A stretch of 64,000 nucleotides of DNA from Pelatocladus maniniholoensis HA4357-MV3 (GTDB lineage Bacteria; Cyanobacteriota; Cyanobacteriia; Cyanobacteriales; Nostocaceae): contig JAHHHW010000070.1 of NCBI GenBank assembly GCA_019359115.1, positions 20,911 through 84,910 of the forward strand, given 5' to 3'. Positions 16,142 through 24,276 of the stretch are shown here, in pieces. The stretch's first letter is position 1; every line of letters starts with the position of its first letter. The notes below the pieces were generated by a model that saw only the letters and a program-made list of their open reading frames with translations, was not told the DNA's origin and searched no databases. The position numbers and the translations under genes were made by a program.

Positions 16142-18028
16142 ATGCAGGCTGGTGTGTGGAGAATCATTAAAGAGCAAATAATAATTTGGCGTGTAGGTTT
16201 ATTACCAGGAATGACAGTCATAGTGCTGGTAATAATTACTCGTTTAAGTAGTTATATGCAATCTCTAGAGTGGTTAGCTTTTGATAATTTTCTACGTATA
16301 CGTCCTGCTGAACCTATTGACGAACGTATTGTGATTGTCGGAATTAATGAAGAAGATATCCACAGTGTTGGAACATATCCCATCCCAGACAGAGAAATTG
16401 CAGAACTACTGAGAAAACTAAATTCTCTCGCACCTAGAGTTATCGGTCTTGATATAGTCAAAGATTTACCTGTTGAACCTGGTCATACAGAATTAATTAG
16501 TGCATATAAAGATATTAAAAATTTAGTTGCGATTGAAAAAGTATTACCTGAGAAATTTTCTCCCCCACCAGCATTATCTCCAGAACAAGTTGGTTTTGCA
16601 GATCAAATTATTGATACTGATGGTAAATTACGACGTAGTTTATTAGCAACACCAATAAATCAAGAATACAAATTTTCTTTGTCTATTTTTTTAGCAAAAA
16701 TTTACTTAGCTAGGGAAGGTTATAGCCTAGAAAATGGTATTCGTAATCCTAAAACTATTAGGTTTGGAAATATTGAACTACCCCAGTTTTTGCCTAATTC
16801 TGGAGCATATATCAGAACTGATGCTGGTGGAATACAGATATTGCTCAATTTTCGCAGTGGTTCAAAAAGATTTAGAATTTTATCTCTTAATGATATTAAA
16901 AACGGAAGATATCAGCCGCAGTGGATACGCGATCGCATTGTCATTATTGGTGTAACTGCTCCTAGTGTCAAAGACTTCATCACTACTTCTGCTGTCACAT
17001 CCATACAACCTGCTGAGGGACGCATTTATGGAGTGGAACTTCAAGCACATGCAAGTTCTGCAATCATTAGTGCTGTGCTAGATTCTCGACCACTTTTGAA
17101 TACTTGGACAGATTGCTGGGAATATGCATGGATCATATGCTGGGGGATTTTAGGAATTGCTTTCGCTAGACTTACCAAGTCCCCGTGGCGAAATCTTATT
17201 GCTGTTGTGATTGGTAGCGCCATTTTAACAGTTGTTAGTTATTTACTTTTGTTGTTTTGGGGTTTGTGGGTTCCACTAATACCAGCAATTCTCGTTTTAA
17301 ATTTAAATGGTTTTGCAATGACGGCTTTATATCAATATGATCAAGCATTGCGTTCTAGAATTGAAGCCCGTCAAGCGCTAATTGAACGTACTTTTGAAAC
17401 AATTCATAACGGACCTTTGCAAACCTTGGCTAAAGCATTGAAGAGAATTCGCGAACAAGATTTATCCCCAGAAGAATTGCTACTAACACTTGAAAAAGAT
17501 TTAGAAAAATTAAACTATGAATTACGGGGAATATATGAATTTTTACAAAGAGAACCTCTAACTCAAGATAGAAGTCTTTATTTAGGAAAAGGTTTACTGC
17601 TAAATTTACAAGACCCTATTCATACACTTCTCTATCAAGTTTATGACCATACACTACAGCGAGAATTTTCCTGCTTTCATACACTTAGGATTAAAATAGT
17701 AACATTTGATCCTATTGAAGATTATCACTTAAGTATTGACCAAAAACGGGGACTCTGTAGATTCTTAGAAGAAGCTTTGTGTAACGTTGGTAAACACGCC
17801 ACAGGTATAAGTCGTTTAGAGGTAAGTTGTACCCAAAATGAAGGATGGTACACTCTGAAAATAGTCGATGATGGCTTAGGTAGCATTTCTTCTAAAGAAG
17901 GTCGAGGAACACAACAATTTAGAATTTTAGCTAAATATCTCAAAGGAAAGTTTACGCGATCGCCTCTTTCTCCTCGCGGTACACTTTGTGAATTATCTTG
18001 GCCTATACCAAAGGTAGGTTTTTGGTAA
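16142..18028 (+). CDS. CHASE2-domain sensor histidine kinase
   Basis: This 628-residue sensor has one transmembrane helix (about residues 15-37), an extracytoplasmic CHASE2 domain (about 40-315, with DNFLRIRPAEPIDERIVIVGI and RVIGLDIVKDLP) and three transmembrane helices (about 325-397). A HisKA_3-type helix follows: TFETIHNGPLQTLAKAL with His422. The ATPase domain has the N-box FLEEALCNVGKHA (Asn548) and the G1 box IVDDGLG. It should autophosphorylate and signal to the response regulator 48 bases upstream. The gene order RR-kinase-DUF928 suggests that the exported DUF928 protein and the CHASE2 domain meet in the periplasm. The stimulus is unknown. The PLQ instead of a classic VGQ motif is a small deviation. 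Confidence 0.92.
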   Translation: MQAGVWRIIKEQIIIWRVGLLPGMTVIVLVIITRLSSYMQSLEWLAFDNFLRIRPAEPIDERIVIVGINEEDIHSVGTYPIPDREIAELLRKLNSLAPRVIGLDIVKDLPVEPGHTELISAYKDIKNLVAIEKVLPEKFSPPPALSPEQVGFADQIIDTDGKLRRSLLATPINQEYKFSLSIFLAKIYLAREGYSLENGIRNPKTIRFGNIELPQFLPNSGAYIRTDAGGIQILLNFRSGSKRFRILSLNDIKNGRYQPQWIRDRIVIIGVTAPSVKDFITTSAVTSIQPAEGRIYGVELQAHASSAIISAVLDSRPLLNTWTDCWEYAWIICWGILGIAFARLTKSPWRNLIAVVIGSAILTVVSYLLLLFWGLWVPLIPAILVLNLNGFAMTALYQYDQALRSRIEARQALIERTFETIHNGPLQTLAKALKRIREQDLSPEELLLTLEKDLEKLNYELRGIYEFLQREPLTQDRSLYLGKGLLLNLQDPIHTLLYQVYDHTLQREFSCFHTLRIKIVTFDPIEDYHLSIDQKRGLCRFLEEALCNVGKHATGISRLEVSCTQNEGWYTLKIVDDGLGSISSKEGRGTQQFRILAKYLKGKFTRSPLSPRGTLCELSWPIPKVGFW

Positions 18029-18312
18029 ATGTTTTGATTAAGAATAAAAACATTTTTCATGTATTTTTCTACAATACAAATGACTAAAATCTGAAATGAA
18101 TTTACTCTGTTACTAGTAATACAATTAAAGTGGATTATGTAGCATGGTTAACAAAATACTTGTTCGCGACTAATGGTAATAGCCAATGATGTAAAACCAA
18201 TTGCTAATCTTCTATGGTTAATGGCAATTAAAAATAAACAATAACTAATTATTAACCAGCTACATCTACCAATTAGTATATTTTTTTAGTGCAATGCCAA
18301 GAGGGAAAGATC

Positions 18313-19053
18313 ATGACTCACACACAGTGGCTCTTGCACAAAGTTTTTAATCCCAAGGTTTTAACAATTTGTGCTTTGACCATTCCTTTCTCGTTTAGCC
18401 AGGTAACTTTAGCTGCATATAAACCCCCACCCGATCAAAAACCACCAAGTGGTTATACAGAATCATCGGGAACTAGGGGAAGATGCAAAGCTAGTGATGC
18501 TGATTCTTTAACCCTGCTTGCTCCTGTTACACACATTGGACAAACCACTTCAACTCATCCCACCTTTGCTTGGTTTGTAAGTAATCACCAAAGAGTACTG
18601 CTAGAATTCTCTATTTATGAGTTAAGCAGTAATGAGCAGCTCAAACTAACTTATAAATCTCGATTACAAAGTTCACCAGGGATTATGAAAGTTTCTGTTC
18701 CAGAAACTTTACCCGGTTTAGCCTTGGGTAAAAACTATCTATGGCAGGTAGAAATTTTGTGTGACTTTAACCATCCTTCACGCAATTTACTTGCCACAGC
18801 AGACATTGCAATTGTACCCATACCAGGCAGTTTACAAGATGCACTCTATCGAAAACGCGATCGCACTCAAAGAGCTAGCCTCTATGCTGAAGCCGGGATG
18901 TGGTACGATGCCTTGGGTGAAGCTTTAGCTAACAGTAGTGATGGCCAATTGGGAAAACTGGCAATAAATTTACTAAAAGACCTAGCTAACTTAGAAAAGT
19001 CGCCACAAATTAAGGATCTATATCTCATTGCTTTAGAAAAACATAATTTTTAA
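18313..19053 (+). CDS. DUF928 exported protein (second copy)
   Basis: This 246-residue exported protein has a signal peptide over about residues 1-33 (hydrophobic VLTICALTIPFSFSQ, cleavage after TLAAY-like text). A Pro-rich linker and the DUF928 domain follow, with SGTRGRC at the start and LYAEAGMWYDALGEAL at the end. I use the ATG at 18313, preceded by GAGG; a GTG at 18289 adds only eight residues. It follows the CHASE2 kinase by 284 bases on the same strand and closes the island. It is a paralogue of the protein at 631-1413. Function is unknown; a role as periplasmic ligand or modulator of CHASE2 is proposed from gene order only. Confidence 0.8.
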   Translation: MTHTQWLLHKVFNPKVLTICALTIPFSFSQVTLAAYKPPPDQKPPSGYTESSGTRGRCKASDADSLTLLAPVTHIGQTTSTHPTFAWFVSNHQRVLLEFSIYELSSNEQLKLTYKSRLQSSPGIMKVSVPETLPGLALGKNYLWQVEILCDFNHPSRNLLATADIAIVPIPGSLQDALYRKRDRTQRASLYAEAGMWYDALGEALANSSDGQLGKLAINLLKDLANLEKSPQIKDLYLIALEKHNF

Positions 19054-19054
19054 G

Positions 19055-19088
19055 TAGAGACGCGATATATCGCGTCTGGTACAACCCC
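19055..19088. repeat. Dispersed repeat with 18-bp perfect palindrome, copy 1
   Basis: Contains the self-complementary GACGCGATATATCGCGTC (19059-19076) with flanks TAGA and TGGTACAA. The same 34-base text recurs at 30459-30492. Directly after the DUF928 stop it could act as a terminator stem. Confidence 0.8.
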
Positions 19089-19144
19089 TTAACGGTATAT
19101 TGAAAAAATTGGGATGTTCCCGAAGGACGTGGGATTCTTGGTTA

Positions 19145-19268
19145 TAGACCTCTTGCAAAAATATTTTTACCCCACCCTAACCCTAAGCGTAAACGGGGAG
19201 GGAACTAAATCTTCCCCCCGTGAACGGGGGGATTGAGGGGGGTTCATTCGACTTTTGCAAGAGGTCTA
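19145..19268. mobile_element. MITE-like element, type A (124 bp)
   Basis: Perfect 16-base terminal inverted repeats TAGACCTCTTGCAAAA (19145-19160 and complement 19253-19268) enclose about 90 non-coding bases, including a CCCCCCGTGAACGGGGGG hairpin. There is no reading frame. The same ends bound the element at 28898-29004. Confidence 0.75.
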
Positions 19269-19270
19269 AT

Positions 19271-19430
19271 ACATCGGCTTACATTGTGAATGCATCGGCT
19301 GACATTGCGAATGCATCGGCTGACATTGCGAATGTAACGGCTGACATTGCGAATGTAACGGCTTACATTGTGAATGCATCGGCTTACATTGTGAATGTAA
19401 CGGCTGACATTGCGAATGCATCGGCTTACC
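19271..19430. repeat. 21-bp minisatellite, 7.6 units
   Basis: Seven full units and a partial one of consensus GCATCGGCTGACATTGCGAAT. Units vary at two sites only: the start is GCATC, GTAAC or (first unit) ACATC, and the centre is CTTACATTGTG or CTGACATTGCG. The array starts two bases after the MITE's right end. The multiple-of-three period keeps several frames open, but no gene signal accompanies it. Confidence 0.85.
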
Positions 19431-19504
19431 AAAGAGAGGGGATAGGGATGAGGACTAAAGTCCTGACTACAAACTCTGCAAAGCTGGTGTGGCGGACTAC
19501 TAGA

Positions 19505-20149
19505 TTAAGACTTACAGAAAATATTGGCATATCCAGAGCGGAACGATCGCACAGTTTCCGTTTCTGGGTTGTATTGATGTCGCCAGCTACAACCCATGTC
19601 ATTACTGAGGACATGAATAGAAACAGAAGGTGCAAATTGTGTAGTAGTTTTCACTGTATGGATATCATTGTCAGGAGGTAAAAACTGATAGATGTCACCT
19701 GCTTTGAGTTGCCGTACTGCTAACACTTCTAATTGAGCATGACCGGGAATATTGCCTTGATCTACACGTTGGTAAACCGTTTTTTCTTGTTTGCCTTTAT
19801 ACAAACCAACTAACCCCCAACTTTGATGATCGTAAATCGGTGTGGAAGCTCCGGGGGGAATAACTAAACTAAAAATAGTCAGAGAACTATCTTGAGAGCG
19901 ATACAGTAACCATTGACCGATGCCACCACCTATATTACTGTCAAGATTGGGTTGAGCAAAATTGCTTGGTAGCCAACCCTCTGTTTTTAGCAATTGTGAA
20001 AAATAGGGTTCTAAGGTGCAGAGTGTATCTGCCTGTTCTGTTTTGTGCAAGCTGATTTCACGAGCGATCGCAACAAATTGCAGCAATTCTGGACTATCGA
20101 TAAACCATTGATCTGCTGTTGATGCTTCTAGAGGGGTTGTGTAAATCAT
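19505..20149 (-). CDS. Cupin protein, cysteine dioxygenase-like
   Basis: This 214-residue soluble protein has a cupin fold of the PCO/CDO type: LVIPPGASTPIYDHQSWGLVGLYKGKQEKTVY supplies a first cupin motif in which the usual HxH is reduced (YDHQSWG). The second motif is DIYQFLPPDNDIHTVKTT. Such proteins bind Fe(II) and dioxygenate cysteine-like thiols, but the metal ligands here are incomplete by eye, so the activity is uncertain. I use the ATG at 20149 (MIYTTPLEASTADQ). A start further upstream (20212) would add 21 residues of unlikely sequence. It is isolated between the repeat patch and the divergent amino-acid transporter operon. Confidence 0.7.
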   Translation of the reverse strand: MIYTTPLEASTADQWFIDSPELLQFVAIAREISLHKTEQADTLCTLEPYFSQLLKTEGWLPSNFAQPNLDSNIGGGIGQWLLYRSQDSSLTIFSLVIPPGASTPIYDHQSWGLVGLYKGKQEKTVYQRVDQGNIPGHAQLEVLAVRQLKAGDIYQFLPPDNDIHTVKTTTQFAPSVSIHVLSNDMGCSWRHQYNPETETVRSFRSGYANIFCKS

Positions 20150-20433
20150 AGAGAAGTAATAAACGAAATCATACGAAAGAAGCGAAAATGCCCGATTTCG
20201 GGTAACTAACAAAACCCCTGTTACCTTATCTATTAATAATACTACTTTTTTTATAAAAAATTTATAAAAAACGGTATATCGATAGAGAATCGATTATTTA
20301 TGACCTATAGAGAATATTTTCATCGGTAGCGATCAAAATTAAGTGCTTTTTGTTGAGCAAAATACGTCAGACTATTAAATTAATTTCACTTGATCCCCAA
20401 TCCCCAATCCCAATTTCAGGAGATGACAAATTA

Positions 20434-21483
20434 ATGTTGATGCGTAAATGGTATAAATGGAGTTTATTGCTGTTGGCTACTCTTCCCTTGATTTTGTCAA
20501 TGACTGCTTGTACTAGCAGATCAAGAGGTAGTACTAGCCGCTTAGATACAATCAAAAATCGTGGCAAGTTGATTTGTGGTGTTAGTGGACAATTACCAGG
20601 ATTTAGCTATGTCAAGGCTAATGGCGAATATGCAGGATTAGATGTAGATATTTGTCGAGCGATCGCAGCTGCTATTTTTAATGACCCGAAAAAAGTTGAA
20701 TTTCGCAACTTAAACGCCAAAGAACGCTTTACTGCTGTGCAAACTGGTGAAGTAGATATTCTCAGTCGTAACACTACTTGGACTATCAGTCGCGATACCT
20801 CTGTCGGTTTAGAATTTGCACCAGTGGTGTTTTATGATGGTCAAGGTGTCATGGTACGTAAAAATAGCAACATTAAAAAGCTAGAGGATCTCAAAGGGAA
20901 ATCCATCTGTACTCAAACTGGAACTACCAATGAACAGAACCTCAGTGACCAAATGCGACAAAGAGGAATTACTTACAAACCACTTGTCTTTGAAGATGTA
21001 AATACTGCTTACACTACTTATGAACAAGGTCGCTGTGAAGCTATCACTTCCGACCGTTCGCAGCTAGTTTCTCGCCGTAGCGCCTTCCCAAAACCTGATG
21101 AGCATGTGGTGTTGGATGTAGTACTTTCTAAAGAACCTTTAACACCCGCAGTCGCCAACGGAGATTCTAAGTGGTTCGATGTTGTTAAATGGACTGTGTA
21201 TGGTTTGATGAATGCAGAAGAATTAGGTGTGAATTCGCAAAATGTGAGTCAATTAACTAATAGTACGAATCCAGAAATCAAACGGCTTTTAGGAACAGAA
21301 GGGGATTTAGGAAAAGGAACTGGTCTTTCAAATGATTTTGTCGTCAGAATTGTTAAAAGTGTGGGAAATTATGGTGAAATTTACGAGCGTAATTTAGGTA
21401 AGAATTCAGAGTTAAAACTAGATAGAGGTTTAAACAGACCTTGGAATAAAGGTGGAATTATGTACGCTCCACCATTTCGATAA
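20434..21483 (+). CDS. natF: Polar amino-acid ABC transporter, substrate-binding lipoprotein (NatF-like)
   Basis: This 349-residue SBP_bac_3 protein has a lipoprotein signal (WSLLLLATLPLILSMTAC, lipobox Cys at about residue 24). The binding fold starts at GKLICGVSGQLPGFSYV and includes the family motif EYAGLDVDICRAIAAAIF and TTWTISRDTSVGLEF. It matches the AapJ/BztA/NatF group for neutral and acidic amino acids. In Anabaena NatF-NatG-NatH with BgtA forms the N-II system. AGGAGA precedes the ATG at 20434 by about 10 bases. It is first of four genes transcribed together. I checked the upstream region for an NtcA site (GTA-N8-TAC) and found none that convinces. Confidence 0.9.
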   Translation: MLMRKWYKWSLLLLATLPLILSMTACTSRSRGSTSRLDTIKNRGKLICGVSGQLPGFSYVKANGEYAGLDVDICRAIAAAIFNDPKKVEFRNLNAKERFTAVQTGEVDILSRNTTWTISRDTSVGLEFAPVVFYDGQGVMVRKNSNIKKLEDLKGKSICTQTGTTNEQNLSDQMRQRGITYKPLVFEDVNTAYTTYEQGRCEAITSDRSQLVSRRSAFPKPDEHVVLDVVLSKEPLTPAVANGDSKWFDVVKWTVYGLMNAEELGVNSQNVSQLTNSTNPEIKRLLGTEGDLGKGTGLSNDFVVRIVKSVGNYGEIYERNLGKNSELKLDRGLNRPWNKGGIMYAPPFR

Positions 21484-21597
21484 TATTTCAATAATTTGAA
21501 AATTCAAGAAATCTGTGGATTGATTTTTGAGGTCAATCCAAAATCTATAGACGCCCTATGGGTGGCTTATCAAAGAGTAATCCAAACTCCAAATCGA

Positions 21598-22515
21598 ATG
21601 ACTCCTATTTGGTATAACCGTAAATTTTGGGCTATTGTTGCTCAACTTATTGCTGTTTTTATTGCAGTTGCGATCGCATTGATATTATGGATAAACCTGA
21701 CAGATAATTTGCAGCAACTTGGTATTCAATTGGGTTTTGATTTTCTCAATTCTCAAGCTTCTTTTGATATTGGTGAAACTCCGATTGCTTATCAAGCTTC
21801 TGACCCCTATCGTCGGGCTTTATTAGTAGGTTTAATCAATTCTCTTCGAGTGATAATCTTTGGAATTATCCTGGCTACAGCTATTGGTATTATTGTTGGG
21901 ATAGCAAGACTATCTGATAATTGGTTGGTGCGGAAACTAGCTTTAATTTATGTAGAAATTCTGCGTAATACACCTTTACTTTTGCAATTATTCTTCTGGT
22001 ATTTTGCAGTATTTTTAAGCTTACCACAAGCAGAAAAGACAGTTTCGTTTTTGGGATTAATTGAAATTAGTAATCGGGGAGTTTTCTTTCCTTTTGGAAT
22101 TCACTTTTCTCCGGAATTATCAACATTAGCTCTTGGCTTGACTTTGTACACTGGAGCTTTTATTGCCGAAATTATTAGAGCCGGAATTTTATCAGTATCA
22201 AAAGGACAATGGGAAGCTGCAAAAGCATTGGGTTTAAAATCAGGATTAGTCTTGCGTTTAGTTATTTTTCCCCAAGCTTTGCGGTTAATTATTCCACCAT
22301 TAACAAGTCAATATCTGAATTTAGCTAAGAATTCAAGTTTAGCGATCGCGATTGGTTATCCTGATATTTACTTTGTGGCTTCAACGACTTTTAATCAAAC
22401 TGGTCGAGCTGTAGAGGTGATGTTGCTAATTATGATTACCTATTTAACCATAAGTTTAGTTATCTCATTTATGATGAATTTGCTCAATCAGACTGTGCAA
22501 CTCAAGGAAAGATAA
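21598..22515 (+). CDS. natG: Amino-acid ABC transporter permease 1 (NatG-like)
   Basis: This 305-residue HisM/GlnP-type permease has an AapQ/BztB architecture: an N-terminal helix (FWAIVAQLIAVFIAVAIAL), a periplasmic loop, then the BPD_transp_1 domain starting GLINSLRVIIFGIILATAIG. The EAA loop is EAAKALGLKSGLVLRLVIFPQALRLIIPPL. I use the ATG at 21598 (MTPIWYNRKFW), the usual start of this family. A TTG at 21496 would add 34 residues close to the natF stop. It lies between the binding protein and the second permease (4-base gap to the latter). Confidence 0.88.
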   Translation: MTPIWYNRKFWAIVAQLIAVFIAVAIALILWINLTDNLQQLGIQLGFDFLNSQASFDIGETPIAYQASDPYRRALLVGLINSLRVIIFGIILATAIGIIVGIARLSDNWLVRKLALIYVEILRNTPLLLQLFFWYFAVFLSLPQAEKTVSFLGLIEISNRGVFFPFGIHFSPELSTLALGLTLYTGAFIAEIIRAGILSVSKGQWEAAKALGLKSGLVLRLVIFPQALRLIIPPLTSQYLNLAKNSSLAIAIGYPDIYFVASTTFNQTGRAVEVMLLIMITYLTISLVISFMMNLLNQTVQLKER

Positions 22516-22519
22516 GCAA

Positions 22520-23539
22520 ATGTTAAATCAAAATATTCGTAAATGGTTCAAAAAGAATCTTTTTAATACCTGGTACAACAGTATCTTGACTATAGTTTGT
22601 GTTTGGTTACTAATTTATGCAATCACAAATATTTTTAACTGGGTATTTAACCAAGCACAATGGTCAGTAATTAAAGCTAATTTACCTTTGTTTTTAGTAG
22701 GTCGTTATCCTGCTGAACTTTATTGGCGATTATGGTTAGTACTAGCTATTATTTTAAGTCTTTCAATAGTATCATGGGCAATTTTTACGCAGCGTCTTGC
22801 TAGCCGTTTGAATCCGATTTTACCTATAGCATGGGCGCTATCTTTTCCAGTAGTGTTATTGTTAATTGGTGGTGGATTAGGGTTACAGTCTGTAGATACA
22901 AATTTATGGAATGGGTTATTACTGACTCTTGTAACTGCTGTGATCAGTATAGTGATTTCTTTCCCTTTGGGTGTTCTTTTAGCATTGGGGCGTCAGAGTA
23001 AATTATTTGTCATCAAAAATTTTTCGATCCTTTATATCGAAATTGTACGTGGATTGCCATTGATTGGTATTCTATTTTTAGCTCAGGTGATGCTACCCTT
23101 ATTTTTACCAATAGAATTTCGTTTAGATCGAGTCGTCAGAGGGATTGCTGGTTTAACTCTTTTTAGTGCTGCCTATTTAGCAGAAAACGTGCGCGGGGGA
23201 TTACAATCAATTCCAAGTGGACAATATGAAGCAGCCAGAGCCTTGGGATTGAATACTGTTTTTATGATGTTATTTATTATTTTACCGCAAGCTTTGCGAG
23301 CAGTAATTCCGGCTTTGGTTGGGCAATTTATCGGTTTATTTAAAGATACTTCCTTATTATCAATTGTCGGATTGTTAGAATTAACTGGTATTTCCCGTTC
23401 AATTTTGGCACAACCACAGTATATTAATCGTTATGCAGAAGTTTATTTATTTATTGGCTTGCTTTATTGGGTATTTTGTTATGCAATGTCCTTAGCTTCG
23501 CAGCGATTAGAAAAGCAATTGGGGATTGGGAAAAGATGA
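22520..23539 (+). CDS. natH: Amino-acid ABC transporter permease 2 (NatH-like)
   Basis: This 339-residue permease of the AapM/BztC type has about three helices before the conserved domain ([29 protein letters not shown]). The family signature [16 protein letters not shown] appears here as [13 protein letters not shown]. The EAA loop is [30 protein letters not shown]. It forms the heterodimeric channel with the preceding permease and starts 4 bases after its stop. The stop overlaps the ATPase start as ATGA (23536-23539), so the two are translationally coupled. Confidence 0.92.
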   Translation: MLNQNIRKWFKKNLFNTWYNSILTIVCVWLLIYAITNIFNWVFNQAQWSVIKANLPLFLVGRYPAELYWRLWLVLAIILSLSIVSWAIFTQRLASRLNPILPIAWALSFPVVLLLIGGGLGLQSVDTNLWNGLLLTLVTAVISIVISFPLGVLLALGRQSKLFVIKNFSILYIEIVRGLPLIGILFLAQVMLPLFLPIEFRLDRVVRGIAGLTLFSAAYLAENVRGGLQSIPSGQYEAARALGLNTVFMMLFIILPQALRAVIPALVGQFIGLFKDTSLLSIVGLLELTGISRSILAQPQYINRYAEVYLFIGLLYWVFCYAMSLASQRLEKQLGIGKR

Positions 23540-24276
23540 ATATACAAGAGCCGATTATTATTGCCCAAGATGTACAGAAATGGTATGGCAAATTCCATGT
23601 TTTACAGGGTGCTAGTCTGACGGTAAACCGGGGAGAAGTTGTGGTGATTATGGGGCCTTCTGGTTCCGGGAAATCGACTTTTATTCGCACTTTTAACGCC
23701 CTAGAAGACTATCAACAAGGACGTATAGAAATAGACGGAATTGCTTTAACAGATGATCTACGCAATATTGAAGCAATTCGACAAGAAGTAGGGATGGTGT
23801 TTCAGCAGTTCAACTTATTTCCACATTTAACGGTACTGCAAAATATAACTTTAGCGCCAATTTGGGTACGGAAGCGATCGCGTATCAAAGCCGAAGAACT
23901 AGGGATGCAGTTATTAGAACGAGTTGGAATCTTGGAACAAGCGCAAAAATACCCAGAACAACTTTCAGGAGGACAACAACAACGGGTAGCGATCGCTCGT
24001 GCTTTAGCAATGCAACCCAAAGTTATGCTGTTTGATGAACCAACATCTGCACTTGATCCAGAGATGGTACGTGAAGTGTTGGATGTGATCAAAACTCTGG
24101 CTGCGGATGGAATGACAATGGTAGTTGTCACCCACGAAGTTGGGTTTGCAAGGGAAGTAGCTGATCGAGTTATTCTTATGGATGGGGGTGTAATTGTAGA
24201 AGTAGCTACACCAGCAGAATTTTTTCAAAATCCCCAACAGGAACGTACTCGTAAGTTTTTATCTCAAATTCTTTAA
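23536..24276 (+). CDS. Amino-acid ABC transporter ATPase (GlnQ/BgtA-like)
   Basis: This 246-residue ATPase drives the preceding permeases. Walker A is GPSGSGKST, the Q-loop is [17 protein letters not shown], the signature [15 protein letters not shown], Walker [17 protein letters not shown] and the H-loop VVTHEVGFA. All are canonical for the polar amino-acid family. Start at the ATG overlapping natH. The 3' end overlaps that of the convergent RND gene by 18 bases. In Anabaena the ATPase BgtA serving N-II is, as I recall, encoded away from natFGH; here the cassette has its own. Confidence 0.93.
   Translation: MNIQEPIIIAQDVQKWYGKFHVLQGASLTVNRGEVVVIMGPSGSGKSTFIRTFNALEDYQQGRIEIDGIALTDDLRNIEAIRQEVGMVFQQFNLFPHLTVLQNITLAPIWVRKRSRIKAEELGMQLLERVGILEQAQKYPEQLSGGQQQRVAIARALAMQPKVMLFDEPTSALDPEMVREVLDVIKTLAADGMTMVVVTHEVGFAREVADRVILMDGGVIVEVATPAEFFQNPQQERTRKFLSQIL

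Noticed and set aside
19271..19430. Possible CRISPR or pentapeptide-repeat coding
   Set aside because: Units abut with no spacers, and the period of seven residues does not match pentapeptide repeats.
19220..19681. 153-codon + strand frame across the minisatellite
   Set aside because: The repetitive part has period 21 and no stops for that reason; the second half is antisense to the cupin gene; no ribosome-binding site.
20213..20433. NtcA-binding site upstream of natF
   Set aside because: GTAACTAAC and nearby GTA/TAC triplets do not have the N8 spacing with a suitable -10.
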